64,000 bases of DNA from Faecalispora jeddahensis (GCF_000577335.1 NZ_CBYL010000003.1:84946-148945), one strand, 5' to 3'. Counted from the first letter of the stretch, positions 41,242-50,649 are shown. The notes: generated from the sequence alone by a model not told the origin. Numbers and translations are program-made.

Positions 41242-42702
41242 TCAGCTCATGGTTCTGAGGGGCACCGGATGAATCTCGTCTGGAATTGGAAGATAAGTCT
41301 GCCCCTGCAGCGCCAGAGTGTGCTCTTCTTTCGCCTGCTCCAAAAGCTCCGGCTGCTGCATCAGGCGCATGGCGGTCAGCGCGATTACCTTTCCGGCTAG
41401 CAGCATCCCCTTATGCGCATGGGAGGATTTCCCCTGGGAAACCACCTGCCACGAATGCCCCGGCGTTCCGGGCGCCCAGGTGGCGGCATACAGCTGTGCG
41501 GTCGGGCACATCCAGCTGACATCGCCCACATCGGTGGAGCCTGCCTCTACCCGCACCAGGTGCATCGGCTCGTAGGGAACGATGAAATCGTAAAGCGGAT
41601 CGGCCTTTTTCTCGAGCAGGAACCGCTTGTTCTTGGGGTCAAGCCGCTCCTGAACCGCATCCATATAACCGCGGTCAGCGCCCTTTGGCGCAGTTTCGGC
41701 ATAGCGCTGCGTCAGCTCGTATTCCTCGGGGGTATAGCCCGGCGTGCCGATCTCCGTGAGGGAATCGAACATCGCCTGCTCCAGCACCTGATTCGAGATC
41801 ATGTTGGCGCAGGACTTGATCATCTGGTGCTCCACGGTGGTTTCGGTCATGAGCGCCGCTCCCTCCGCGATTTTCTTGACGCGGTTCAAAAGTTCCAGCG
41901 CCTGATCCTGCCTTGGTGCGCGAACGAGATAGATCGCCTTCGCCAGATTCTGCACCACGTTCGGGGAATAGCCGCCTGTATTGGTGACTGCATAATGAAT
42001 GCGGGCCTTTTCGATCATATGCTCCCGCAGAAAATTCGCGCCGACATTCATCAGCTCCAGCGCGTCGAGCGCGCTGCGGCCCATTTCTGGGCTGCCGGCA
42101 GCGTGTGCGCTGATACCGTGAAAGGTAAACTGCACCTGAAAGTTTGCAAGCGAGCTGTTCTGGTACACCATATTCAGGCTCGACGGGTGCCAGGTCAGCG
42201 CACAGTCCAGCTCGGAAAACGCGCCTGCCCTTGCCATGTAGGCCTTGCCGGAACCGCCCTCCTCACCGGGGCAGCCGAAATAAGTAACCGTACCGGGGAA
42301 GCCGTCCTCCAGGTATTTTTTAACCGCCAGCGCCGCCGCGACGGAACCGACGCCGAGCAGGTTATGCCCGCAGCCGTGGCCGTTCGCTTCGGGGTGATCG
42401 GATTCCTTGCGGACAATCCCCGCCTCTTGGTTCAAACCGGAGAGCGCGTCAAATTCGCCCAGAATGCCGATTTTCGGACTGCCCGACCCAAAGGTAGCGG
42501 TAAACGCGGTCTTGATATCAAACGCGCCCCGTTCCACCATAAAGCCCTCCTTTTCGAGGAAGGTGCAGAGGGCGTCCGCCGATTGGAATTCTTCAAACTG
42601 CGTTTCGGCATACTCCCATATCTGATCGCTCAGCGCTCTGAGCGGCATTGCTTTCTCATCAATTTCTGCAAGATAACGGTGCATATCCAACTCTTGTTTC
42701 AT
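41242..42702 (-). CDS. M20 amidohydrolase, AbgB-like
   Basis: Metal-dependent amidohydrolase of 486 residues, close in layout to p-aminobenzoyl-glutamate hydrolase subunit B. Metal-site segments: ANGHGCGHNLLGVGSVAAALAV, GCPGEEGGSGKAYM, WHPSS and the late EAGSTDVGDVSWMCPTAQLYAATWAPGTPGHSWQ. The middle dimerisation part has FHGISAHAAGSPEMGRSALDA. Substrate could be an N-acyl or aminobenzoyl amino acid or a dipeptide. It follows an M20 peptidase and a peptide-type ABC transporter in one operon, so it likely processes the imported compound. An AbgA partner is not seen. Confidence 0.87.
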   Translation of the reverse strand: MKQELDMHRYLAEIDEKAMPLRALSDQIWEYAETQFEEFQSADALCTFLEKEGFMVERGAFDIKTAFTATFGSGSPKIGILGEFDALSGLNQEAGIVRKESDHPEANGHGCGHNLLGVGSVAAALAVKKYLEDGFPGTVTYFGCPGEEGGSGKAYMARAGAFSELDCALTWHPSSLNMVYQNSSLANFQVQFTFHGISAHAAGSPEMGRSALDALELMNVGANFLREHMIEKARIHYAVTNTGGYSPNVVQNLAKAIYLVRAPRQDQALELLNRVKKIAEGAALMTETTVEHQMIKSCANMISNQVLEQAMFDSLTEIGTPGYTPEEYELTQRYAETAPKGADRGYMDAVQERLDPKNKRFLLEKKADPLYDFIVPYEPMHLVRVEAGSTDVGDVSWMCPTAQLYAATWAPGTPGHSWQVVSQGKSSHAHKGMLLAGKVIALTAMRLMQQPELLEQAKEEHTLALQGQTYLPIPDEIHPVPLRTMS

Positions 42703-42718
42703 ATGTCATCTCCTGGTT

Positions 42719-43861
42719 CTATAGGAAATAATCCAACACACTTTCCATCACGACCCGGTACCCGAGCGGCAGGGAATCGATTTCCACATACTCCTCCCGC
42801 GTATGCGCCCCGTCGCCGTAGTACGACCCGAAGCACACGCTGGGGATTCCCAGCGACAGGGGAATGTTGCAGTCGGTGGAGGAGGACGCCGTACCCGGGC
42901 GTTTTCCCGTCACCTGCTCGATAATATCGGCAGCCCTTTGCACCAGGCGGTCGCGCTCCGCGGCCGCCGCCGCGGAAAGCTGTTCGCTGGGGCGGCTCCC
43001 GACCACCTCCACTGTAAGCTCCACTCCTTTTTTCCGGTGTGCGGAGAAAATCCTTTCATATTGCTCCTGCATATACTGCAGGCCGCGGGCATCGTCAGAC
43101 CGGTATTCGCACAGCATCTCAGCGCTCTGCGCAATGGTATTGACAGAGGTGCCGCCCGAAATCGTGCCAACGTTGCAGGTGGTTCTCCCGTAAGAGGGAA
43201 TTCCCACGGCGTACAGGTCAGAAACAACTGCGGCCAGCTGTGCAATTGCGTTGGGGCGGCCAAAATCCATATAGGAGTGCCCGCCCTGTGTTGTTACGGT
43301 AACCCGGAATCGCTGGGAACCCACCGAACGATTTACCACATGCGTCAGTGTTCCGTCAAAGCTGCAAAACGCTTGAATGCGTCCCTCATAATCCTTGCAG
43401 AGCTTACGCGAACCCTTCAGGTTTCCCATTCCCTCTTCTCCGGAATTGCAGACGAACAGCACTCCTACGCCATTTTTCGGGCGAAGGCCCTCCTGCAGAA
43501 CATATTTGGCCGTGATCATCAAAGCGGCCAGATTTGCCGTGTCGTCACCCACGCCGGGCGCCCAGAGCCGGCCCGAATGCTCCCGTACGGGGAGCGGATC
43601 GGTATCCGGGAACACCACATCGGTGTGGGCACAGAACACGACGACCGGGTTTTCTTCCGTTACCCCAACCGGGTAGACCATATTAAGCGCGTTGTCGGTA
43701 TAAACACCCTTGGCCCCGCAGGACTCCAGCCATTGCCTGCAAAATTCCATCCGACGTTCCTCATGGTTCGACGGCGATGGAATCGCCGCCATTGTCTTTA
43801 ACAGCTGATAAGCCTCGTCGCTGTGAGTCTGCAAAAAATCCTGCGCGTTTTGTGTCAGCAC
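42719..43861 (-). CDS. M20-family metallopeptidase
   Basis: Predicted dinuclear-zinc aminopeptidase or dipeptidase of 380 residues. Metal-binding stretches: VVVFCAHTDVVF, GVGDDTANLAALMITAKY and VCNSGEEGMGNLKG; the insert domain has TTQGGHSYMDFGRPNAIAQLA and the last ligand GDGAHTREEYVEI. I take GTG 43861 as start because GGGAGG lies 9 nt before it; the frame also opens at 43912 (GTG) and ATG 43885/43882 without a site at proper distance. It lies just after the OppF-type gene, consistent with hydrolysis of imported peptides. Confidence 0.85.
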   Translation of the reverse strand: MLTQNAQDFLQTHSDEAYQLLKTMAAIPSPSNHEERRMEFCRQWLESCGAKGVYTDNALNMVYPVGVTEENPVVVFCAHTDVVFPDTDPLPVREHSGRLWAPGVGDDTANLAALMITAKYVLQEGLRPKNGVGVLFVCNSGEEGMGNLKGSRKLCKDYEGRIQAFCSFDGTLTHVVNRSVGSQRFRVTVTTQGGHSYMDFGRPNAIAQLAAVVSDLYAVGIPSYGRTTCNVGTISGGTSVNTIAQSAEMLCEYRSDDARGLQYMQEQYERIFSAHRKKGVELTVEVVGSRPSEQLSAAAAAERDRLVQRAADIIEQVTGKRPGTASSSTDCNIPLSLGIPSVCFGSYYGDGAHTREEYVEIDSLPLGYRVVMESVLDYFL

Positions 43862-43914
43862 TGTTGGTACCCTCCCAGTCATCATTCGTTTTCGCCGGAG
43901 ACTTTCCTCCACCT

Positions 43915-44913
43915 TCAGGTTTGACCGGACCAGCCCTCCTCATACATCAGGCAGGCTACCCGGTGACCGGGCACAACCTCCTTCAAATGCGGCGTACGCA
44001 CCGAGCACTGCTCGGTAGCGTACGGGCAGCGCGTATGGAACACGCAGCCTGACGGCAGGTTAATGGGGGACGGAAGATCACCCTTTAATACGATTCTCTC
44101 TTTTTTCGTGTGGGGCGAGGGGTTCGGAACAGCGGAAAGCAGCGCCTTCGCATACGGATGCAGCGTATTGCGGAACAGCTCCTCCGTTTCGGCCTCCTCC
44201 ATCATATGCCCCAGATACATGACCCCTACTCTGTCCGACACATATTTTACCACACTCATATCATGTGCAATGAACAAAAAGGAGATTTGCTCTTTTTCCC
44301 GCAGATCCTGCAGCAGATTGATGATCTGCGCCTGAATCGATACATCCAGCGCTGAAACGGGCTCGTCGCAGATGATGATCTTCGGGTTTAAAATCAGCGC
44401 TCTGGCCAGGCCGACCCTCTGCCGCTGGCCGCCGGAAAACTCGTGGGGATAGCGGTAGAAATGCTCGAGCCGCAGGCCCACCTTCTCCATAATCTCCACC
44501 GCGGTATCCATGCGGGATTCGCGTGTGCCGATGTTGTGGATCTTCAGCGCCTCCGTGAGGATATCGCCCACTCTCTGCTTGGGGTCCAGCGAGGTGTACG
44601 GGTCCTGAAACACCATCTGGATTTTGCGGCGCATTTCGATCAGCTGGTGGCGCTTCATCGCCGTCATATCCTGATCCAGCACCTCAATCGAGCCGCCGGT
44701 GGGTTCGGTCAGGTAAGCCAGTGTGCGGCCCAGCGTGCTTTTGCCGCAGCCGGTTTCCCCCACAAGGCCGTAAATCTCACCCTCATACAGAGAAATATCG
44801 ACACCATCCACCGCTTTTACGTTCCTCTTTACTCTATTTAAAACAGAGCTGCGCACGGGAAAATATTTTTTAATCCCTGTTCCGCGCAAAACCACCTTTG
44901 CGGTATTTGTCAT
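43915..44913 (-). CDS. ABC transporter ATP-binding protein (OppF/DppF type)
   Basis: ATPase of the second peptide-type transporter, 332 residues. Walker A GETGCGKSTL, signature SGGQRQRVGLARAL, Walker B IIICDEPVSALD, switch His AHDMS, and a C-terminal CVFHTRCPYATEQC extension. GAGGAAACGAG precedes the ATG. It starts 11 bp after the OppD-type gene and ends just before the M20 peptidase. Confidence 0.93.
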   Translation of the reverse strand: MTNTAKVVLRGTGIKKYFPVRSSVLNRVKRNVKAVDGVDISLYEGEIYGLVGETGCGKSTLGRTLAYLTEPTGGSIEVLDQDMTAMKRHQLIEMRRKIQMVFQDPYTSLDPKQRVGDILTEALKIHNIGTRESRMDTAVEIMEKVGLRLEHFYRYPHEFSGGQRQRVGLARALILNPKIIICDEPVSALDVSIQAQIINLLQDLREKEQISFLFIAHDMSVVKYVSDRVGVMYLGHMMEEAETEELFRNTLHPYAKALLSAVPNPSPHTKKERIVLKGDLPSPINLPSGCVFHTRCPYATEQCSVRTPHLKEVVPGHRVACLMYEEGWSGQT

Positions 44914-44924
44914 CTCGTTTCCTC

Positions 44925-45941
44925 CTAACCGGCCTCATATTCGAGGCGCTCCTGAACGAAGCCGCCGTTTCGCCCGTTTCTGTAATGGCAGCGCACGCCC
45001 TGTGTTTCCGAAACCTGGCTCAGCTCGGGCATTTCCTCGCGGCACAGATCGGTGGCATAGGGGCAGCGGGGGGCAAACCGGCACCCCACGGGAATCTGGT
45101 TCAACAGCGGAACCGTGCCGTTGATCTGGTACAGCCGGGTCGCCTTCGCGGTGTCGAGCTTCGGGATGGAATTCATCAGCCCCATCGTGTACGGGTGCAT
45201 GGGATGATCAAAAATATCCTCCACCCGTCCCTCTTCCACGATCTGGCCAAGGTACATCACGATCAACCGGTCGCACGTTTCAGCCACAACCGCCAGATCA
45301 TGCGTGATGAGCATCACCGCCATGCCGAGGCGCTTGTTCATATCCACGATCAAATCCATGATCTGTGCCTGAATCGTCACATCCAGCGCGGTGGTGGGCT
45401 CGTCGGCGATCAAAAGCTGCGGGTGGCAGGCCAGCGCGACCGCGATCATCACCCTCTGCCGCATGCCGCCCGAAAGCTCGAATGGATACTGGTGGAACCG
45501 CCGGCCCGGGTCGGGGATACCGACCAGATTCAGCATTTCGATCGCCTGCTCCTTTGCTTCGGCCTTGGTTCTTTTCTGGTGGATCAGAATCGCTTCCATG
45601 ATCTGATCTCCCACTGTAAATACCGGATTCAGGGAGCTGAGCGCATCCTGAAATACCATCGAAATCTTGGCGCCGCGCACGCTTTCCATTTGTTTTTCAG
45701 AAAGCGCGAGCAAACTTTCGTCGTGGAACCGGACGTCGCCGGTGTAGCGCACGAACGACTTTTCGTCGTACAGCCGCAGAATCGACTGGGAGGTGACGCT
45801 TTTTCCGCATCCGGATTCCCCGACGATGCCGAGCATTTCGCCCTCGCGCACCTCAAAGCTGACGCCGTCCACCGCTTTGAGCATACCGCGCTCCGTTTTG
45901 AATTCGGTACATAAATTTTCTATCTGCAATACTCTTTCCAT
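44925..45941 (-). CDS. ABC transporter ATP-binding protein (OppD/DppD type)
   Basis: Partner ATPase, 338 residues from ATG 45941 (GAGAGGAGAG upstream); the longer frame to 46337 runs over the permease gene. Walker A GESGCGKSVT, signature SGGMRQRVMIAVAL, Walker B LLIADEPTTALD, switch His THDLA, C-terminal CRFAPRCPYATDLC. Confidence 0.93.
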   Translation of the reverse strand: MERVLQIENLCTEFKTERGMLKAVDGVSFEVREGEMLGIVGESGCGKSVTSQSILRLYDEKSFVRYTGDVRFHDESLLALSEKQMESVRGAKISMVFQDALSSLNPVFTVGDQIMEAILIHQKRTKAEAKEQAIEMLNLVGIPDPGRRFHQYPFELSGGMRQRVMIAVALACHPQLLIADEPTTALDVTIQAQIMDLIVDMNKRLGMAVMLITHDLAVVAETCDRLIVMYLGQIVEEGRVEDIFDHPMHPYTMGLMNSIPKLDTAKATRLYQINGTVPLLNQIPVGCRFAPRCPYATDLCREEMPELSQVSETQGVRCHYRNGRNGGFVQERLEYEAG

Positions 45942-46027
45942 GCTGCCGGTCTCTCCTCTCACACGGCTTCTTGAGCCAAACAACGAATGGGAGTTTTGCT
46001 TTCTCCCCGCTTCGCCGCGGATTCGAT

Positions 46028-46945
46028 TCAGTTGCTTTTCGGGTCCATCAGATCGCGCACGCCGTCGCCCAGAAGGTTCAGCCCCAGCACTGTCAGCGCG
46101 GTAAATACACCGGGGAACAGGATCATCCACCAGGCGGTGTAGATCACGTCTTTGCCCTCTTTTAAAATATTGCCCCAGCTCGGTGCGGGGGCCGGAACCC
46201 CGGCGCCGAGGAAGCTGAGGGCCGCCTCGGTGATGATGGCGCTCGCAAACACGAAGGTCATCTGAACGATCATCGGCGAGAGGATATTCGGCACGATGTG
46301 CGCCCACAAAATCCGTTTCTGAGAAGAACCGAGACACCGCATCGCCTCGATATACGTCTGCTCTTTCACCACCAGCGCCTGGCTGCGGGCCAGACGGGCC
46401 ATGTTCGGAATATTGACGACGATCAGGCTGATGATCACGTTCTTAATGTCCGCACCCAGCACTGCCATCATCGTGATCGCCAAAAGCGTGCTGGGGATCG
46501 CCTTAAGGCCGTCGCAGACACGCATCAGGATATTGTCCGCAAGCTTGTTCGTGCTGGCATACAGCCCGATCACAAGCCCAAGGAAGCCCGAAACAAGGCC
46601 GACTGTAAAGCCGACGGTGAGAGAAATCCGGGCGCCGTACAGCACGCGGGCAAATACATCGCGTCCCATATTGTCGGTGCCGAACCAGTGCTCGGCGCTG
46701 ATGCCCTTCAGGCGGTCTGCGGTATTCATCGCGAGCGGGTCATGCAAAGCAATCAGCGGAGCAAAAACCGCCAGGACGATCACAAGGGTGACAACTGCCA
46801 GCCCGAATACCGAAGCCCGGTTATGGGTGAACTTCTTCAGCCGGATTTCGAACTGCTCCTGCGCCAGCTTTTTCTTCTGCAGGCTCAGGTCATTCTGGGC
46901 AGCCGTATAAGTCATGGCGCCCTCCGAACCGTTTGTACCTAGCAT
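46028..46945 (-). CDS. ABC transporter permease (OppC/DppC type)
   Basis: Membrane subunit, 305 residues. A cytoplasmic N-terminal stretch, one segment, then FGTDNMGRDVFARVLYGARISLTVG, about five more segments and the coupling loop EAMRCLGSSQKRILWAHIVPNI. Start ATG 46945 with GGAGGG 8 nt upstream. It lies 16 bp after the OppB-type gene. Confidence 0.92.
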   Translation of the reverse strand: MLGTNGSEGAMTYTAAQNDLSLQKKKLAQEQFEIRLKKFTHNRASVFGLAVVTLVIVLAVFAPLIALHDPLAMNTADRLKGISAEHWFGTDNMGRDVFARVLYGARISLTVGFTVGLVSGFLGLVIGLYASTNKLADNILMRVCDGLKAIPSTLLAITMMAVLGADIKNVIISLIVVNIPNMARLARSQALVVKEQTYIEAMRCLGSSQKRILWAHIVPNILSPMIVQMTFVFASAIITEAALSFLGAGVPAPAPSWGNILKEGKDVIYTAWWMILFPGVFTALTVLGLNLLGDGVRDLMDPKSN

Positions 46946-46961
46946 CTCATTCACCCTCCTT

Positions 46962-47906
46962 TCAGGTTGCTCTGACTCTGGGGTCTGCCACACCGTACAG
47001 CAGATCTACCAGCATGTTAATCAGCACATTGAACAGCGCGATCAAAAGCACGATCGCCTGAATCACATAGTAGTCGCGGCGGCCGATGGAATTGACCATC
47101 AGCTGCCCAAGGCCCGGAATGGCGAACAGGCTTTCGATGACCGCCGCCCCAGCCAGCATCTGCACCGCGCTCTGGCCGATCATCGTGATGATCGTAACCA
47201 GGGAGTTGCGCAGCGCATGCTTCGTGGTGATGACAAAATTCCGCACGCCTTTTGCCTTGGCCATTCTGATGTAGTCGCTGCCCAGAACCTCCAGCATCGC
47301 GGAGCGGGTCATGCGCATCATCAATGCCGCGTTCATGAACCCCAGCGCGACCGCCGGCAGCGTCAGCGATTTGATGTGCGGCCAAAGCCCCCGGCTGATT
47401 TCCACATACCCCGAGACCGGGAAGAAATGCAGCTTCACGGCGAAGATGAGCATCAAAAACAGGCCGAACAAAAAGCTGGGCAGCGAGATGCCCGCCAAGG
47501 ACAAAACCGTCACGCCGTGGTCTATGCCGGTTCCCTTGTTTTTCGCCGCCAGCATCCCCATCGGGATCGCGATCACACTGGCGATGATGAGCGCGTACAG
47601 CGCGAGGGAAATGGTCGGCTTCACGTGGCTGAACACCACACTGGCAACCGGCTCGCCACCCGCCGTGCTGATCCCGAAATCACCGTGGAACATATTCCCG
47701 ATCCAGATGAAATACTGTTCCACCAACGGGCGGTTCAGGCCCATTTTTTCTTCCAGCTTTGCAATATCGTCCGCTGTGGCCAAATCGCCCAGCAGGGTAG
47801 CAGCCGGGCTGCCGGGCACCATTTTCAGCAGTGTGAAAATGACCACCGACACCACGAACAGAACCGGAATCACAGACAGCAGTCTCCTAACAATGAACTT
47901 CTGCAT
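46962..47906 (-). CDS. ABC transporter permease (OppB/DppB type)
   Basis: Membrane subunit, 314 residues with six segments. MQKFIVRRLLSVIPVLFVVSVVIFTLLKMVPGSP opens the protein, and RMAKAKGVRNFVITTKHALRNSLVTIITMIG is the coupling loop. Start ATG 47906 with GGGGGG upstream; the frame opens at 47927. A strong hairpin separates it from the binding-protein gene. Confidence 0.92.
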   Translation of the reverse strand: MQKFIVRRLLSVIPVLFVVSVVIFTLLKMVPGSPAATLLGDLATADDIAKLEEKMGLNRPLVEQYFIWIGNMFHGDFGISTAGGEPVASVVFSHVKPTISLALYALIIASVIAIPMGMLAAKNKGTGIDHGVTVLSLAGISLPSFLFGLFLMLIFAVKLHFFPVSGYVEISRGLWPHIKSLTLPAVALGFMNAALMMRMTRSAMLEVLGSDYIRMAKAKGVRNFVITTKHALRNSLVTIITMIGQSAVQMLAGAAVIESLFAIPGLGQLMVNSIGRRDYYVIQAIVLLIALFNVLINMLVDLLYGVADPRVRAT

Positions 47907-47971
47907 CAGCTTTCCCCCCACAACCAAGAGAATCTAAGAATAAAATCGCCTTACTTTAAAACAGTCTGTTG

Positions 47972-48005
47972 GTTTCTTCCCCCGCCTTGCGGCGGGGGAA
48001 GAAAC
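47972..48005 (-). other. hairpin between binding-protein gene and OppB-type gene
   Basis: A perfect 15-bp stem (47972-47986 with 47991-48005, loop TTGC) after the binding-protein stop, without a T run on the minus strand. Same design as at 20510-20540 in the first ABC operon. Confidence 0.65.
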
Positions 48006-48072
48006 GGTTGGGTTCCTCACAAAGCTCCTTTCAAAGCAAATCAGCTGTATTTCAGAATCCCATCTTTCAGAC

Positions 48073-49677
48073 TTAAGACTCCACAATCCCGGCGTTCCAG
48101 AATTTCGGCCCGCCGCTGTACATATTGATGCCGGTCACATTTTTCTGCCATGCGAACATGCCCATGTAGTGGCCGGGGCAGATGATCGGCAGGTACTCCC
48201 AGGAATACCCCTGCAGCTCATCCCACTTGGTTTTTGCTTCCTCCAGCGTGGGAGCGGAGGTCATTTCCTTGAATAAGGTCTGCAGCTTTGCATCGTCGGA
48301 CCAGCCGGGATACGCAGCGCCGTAATACAGCTTCAGCGACGGTACCGGAACCTCCGCAAAGGTTGTAATGTACATATCGAACTTGGTGGGATCCTTGCGG
48401 TATTCTGTCAGGGTGGCCCAGTCAACCACGGTAAGCTTTACAGGAATGCCGATCTTCTCGAGCTGCGATTTGATGGCGATACCCATGTTATCCATCTTGT
48501 TCAAAGTTGCGACCAGAATGGTGAAGGGTTCCCCTTTATAGCCATTGTCGGTAAGAATTTTCTTGGCCTTCTCAAGGTCTTTCTGGTTGTAATTTTCCTT
48601 TCCCGCCTCAGATGCCCAGAACGGCTGGCCGGCATCCATATAAGAAGAGCCAAGCTCGTAAGCCTTGCCGTAAGAGGCGGTCAGAAGCTCATCATAATCA
48701 AGAGCGGTATTGACCGCGGTGCGGAAATACTGATTCGAGGCAATGCCCTGCTTGTGGTTTGGAATCAGCGCGATAGTACCCATCTGCGAGCTGACCGTGG
48801 TCAGATTCGGATTGCTTTCCAGCCGGGCATAATCATCGTAGGAAACATTGAATACAACATCGTACTGACCGGCTTCCAGACCGGCGGACTCTGTGGCCTG
48901 ATCCGCAACCAGGTCAAACTGGAGGATCTTGGTGGGGGCCGCCTTATAGCCGCTCCAGCCGTCCATCTCGGTTCCCTTCGTGCCATAGGCAACGTAGTCG
49001 TCAAAGCGCTCCAGCTTAATGTACTGATCCTGCTTCCACTCAGAGAATTTATAGGGGCCAGTACCGATGTAGTCCTTCAAAAATCCGTTGGTGTCTTCGT
49101 TTTTGCACGCGGCAGCCGTTGTAATAGAGGCCGGCTGTGCGGCGCCCGCGATCATGGCGGGCAGCAGGATCAGCGAGGCTTTGCCGTCGATCTTGACGGT
49201 GTAATCATCCACCTTGACGAACCGAGCATCGCCAACCATCGTCCCCGCGGAGCTGAAGCCCTCAATCCAGCGGTTCATAGAGGCGACGACATCGTCAGCT
49301 GTCATCTCACTGCCATCATGGAATTTTACGCCTTTTCTCAGCGTAAAGGTGAGCGTTTTACCATCGTTTGTCGCTTCATACTTTTCTGCGAGCTCCGGTA
49401 CCGCTTCTGCCTTGGAATTCAGTGTGACCAGCTTTTCCCAGACGGTACCATCACAAATCTGCCTTGCAATCAGGGAGCTGTTCTTATGCAAATCCAAAGA
49501 AGGCGCCTGCTGTGTTACCGCAATGTGCAGCGTTTCCCTGTATGTTGCGTTTTCCGGGACGGAAGCGCTGCCAGACTCGGTGGAGCTTTGTGTTCCGGAA
49601 GACCCGGAACAGGCTGTCAGCGACATGACCGCTGCCAAAACCAAAGCAAGGAATCGTTTTAGCTTCTTCGATTTCAT
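48073..49677 (-). CDS. ABC transporter substrate-binding lipoprotein (family 5)
   Basis: Extracytoplasmic binding protein of 534 residues with a signal peptide and lipobox (L-T-A-Cys23). SBP_bac_5 landmarks: QQAPSLDLHKNSSLIARQICDGTVWEKL, LRKGVKFHDGSEMTADDVVASMNRWIE, GTGPYKFSEWKQDQYIKLERFDDY and NQYFRTAVNTALDYDELL. Start ATG 49677 with AGGAGG upstream. First gene of the operon, unlike the first ABC cluster where the binding protein comes after the membrane genes. Ligand likely a small peptide. Confidence 0.92.
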   Translation of the reverse strand: MKSKKLKRFLALVLAAVMSLTACSGSSGTQSSTESGSASVPENATYRETLHIAVTQQAPSLDLHKNSSLIARQICDGTVWEKLVTLNSKAEAVPELAEKYEATNDGKTLTFTLRKGVKFHDGSEMTADDVVASMNRWIEGFSSAGTMVGDARFVKVDDYTVKIDGKASLILLPAMIAGAAQPASITTAAACKNEDTNGFLKDYIGTGPYKFSEWKQDQYIKLERFDDYVAYGTKGTEMDGWSGYKAAPTKILQFDLVADQATESAGLEAGQYDVVFNVSYDDYARLESNPNLTTVSSQMGTIALIPNHKQGIASNQYFRTAVNTALDYDELLTASYGKAYELGSSYMDAGQPFWASEAGKENYNQKDLEKAKKILTDNGYKGEPFTILVATLNKMDNMGIAIKSQLEKIGIPVKLTVVDWATLTEYRKDPTKFDMYITTFAEVPVPSLKLYYGAAYPGWSDDAKLQTLFKEMTSAPTLEEAKTKWDELQGYSWEYLPIICPGHYMGMFAWQKNVTGINMYSGGPKFWNAGIVES

Positions 49678-49720
49678 GTGATAGTACCCTCCTAACAAAT
49701 GTTTCGATCTTCTTTATCAC

Positions 49721-49756
49721 AAAAAGGGCACACGAATTATAAAAATTCGCGTGCCC
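49721..49756 (-). terminator. terminator in the leader of the peptide transporter operon
   Basis: GGGCACGCGAATT-type stem of 13 bp with one G.U pair (49744-49756 with 49726-49738), followed on the minus strand by TTTTTGTG. It lies about 35 nt after the promoter start point and about 45 nt before the ribosome site, so it can attenuate the operon. Confidence 0.8.
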
Positions 49757-49797
49757 CATTGCAAGCTGTTCAAAATAAAATGAATATGTTGTTTTGA

Positions 49798-49827
49798 ATT
49801 ATACGTCCGCCAAAAAAGATTTGTCAA
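49798..49827 (-). promoter_or_regulatory. consensus promoter of the peptide transporter operon
   Basis: TTGACA (49822-49827) and TATAAT (49798-49803), both perfect, 18 bp apart on the minus strand. The RNA start would be near 49790. An imperfect TTCAAAA / TTTTGAA pairing lies between start point and terminator. The stretch upstream, 49830-50180, shows nothing further. Confidence 0.8.
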
Positions 49828-50181
49828 TAGACGCAAGCTCGCTTTTGCAAGTTCGCTTCTACGAAAAGTCATATTCCTCTTCCTATTTCCTTCCAAAACG
49901 CCTCTCAAAGGCGACGAATTTCGCGTTAAATATAGGCAATAGCTCTATATTTTATCCATATTACGAATAACTAAAGTCAGTTTTCACAAATTTCAAAAAG
50001 AATTTCCCGGATTTAAAACTTGCACAAACACACACTCTGAAACGTTACCAGCATCTATGCGATTTGAACAGAATGACAAATTACTACAAAATATTTCATT
50101 TTTACCAACGGCGATTTCTGTTTTCAATCTACCTGTTTTAACCGCAGAACACAGACATCTCCCGCAACCCTGTCAAAACAG

Positions 50182-50224
50182 AAAAGACCCCGAAAGCCTG
50201 CCGGGCTTCGGAGGTCTTTTTTGT
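50182..50224. terminator. bidirectional terminator
   Basis: AAAAGACC and CCGAAAGCC pair with GGGCTTCGG and GGTCTTTT (one bulge) around TGCC. It ends the leftward glycosidase/GtrA unit and would block rightward reading as well. Confidence 0.85.
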
Positions 50225-50259
50225 TTACAAGCTTTTATTGTACCTTTGCCGGCGGGTGG

Positions 50260-50649
50260 TCATCGCACCCGCCGCGGAAGGAGATACAGCAGAACACCAG
50301 CTGCGGTAAACGCGGCCCCTGCCCACCAATACACGCCGACAAGCGGCGCAGTGGTTCCATAGATGTCAAACACGCCGGTCAGGCAGCTGCCCACGGTGAG
50401 AGCCGCCAGCCCCGAATGATAAGCGTAGCGCGATGCAGTCCCCGGCAATCTTGAAACCGGCAGCAGGTACAGCAGCAGAAACGGTACCGCGCCGCCGAGC
50501 AGCGGAAACAGGAACAAATACTCCATAAAGGGTGAGAATACGCCGTGACTGAACTGCTCGTAAACGAATCCGAATATGGCGCAGAACGCGGTGAGCACAG
50601 CATACATCCGCACCGTTCTGCCCATTTTCCGTTTATCCGATGTAGACAA
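50260..50649 (-). CDS. small four-segment membrane protein, unknown
   Basis: Hydrophobic protein of 129 residues with four predicted membrane segments (MYAVLTAFCAIFGFVYEQF; YLFLFPLLGGAVPFLLLYLL; GLAALTVGSCLTGVFDIY; YWWAGAAFTAAGVLLYLLP). I do not recognise a family. Start is TTG 50649, overlapping the previous gene by 17 bp, with GGAAGGTGAG upstream. It closes the GtrA-glycosidase unit, so it may take part in the same surface-glycan process. Confidence 0.65.
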   Translation of the reverse strand: MSTSDKRKMGRTVRMYAVLTAFCAIFGFVYEQFSHGVFSPFMEYLFLFPLLGGAVPFLLLYLLPVSRLPGTASRYAYHSGLAALTVGSCLTGVFDIYGTTAPLVGVYWWAGAAFTAAGVLLYLLPRRVR

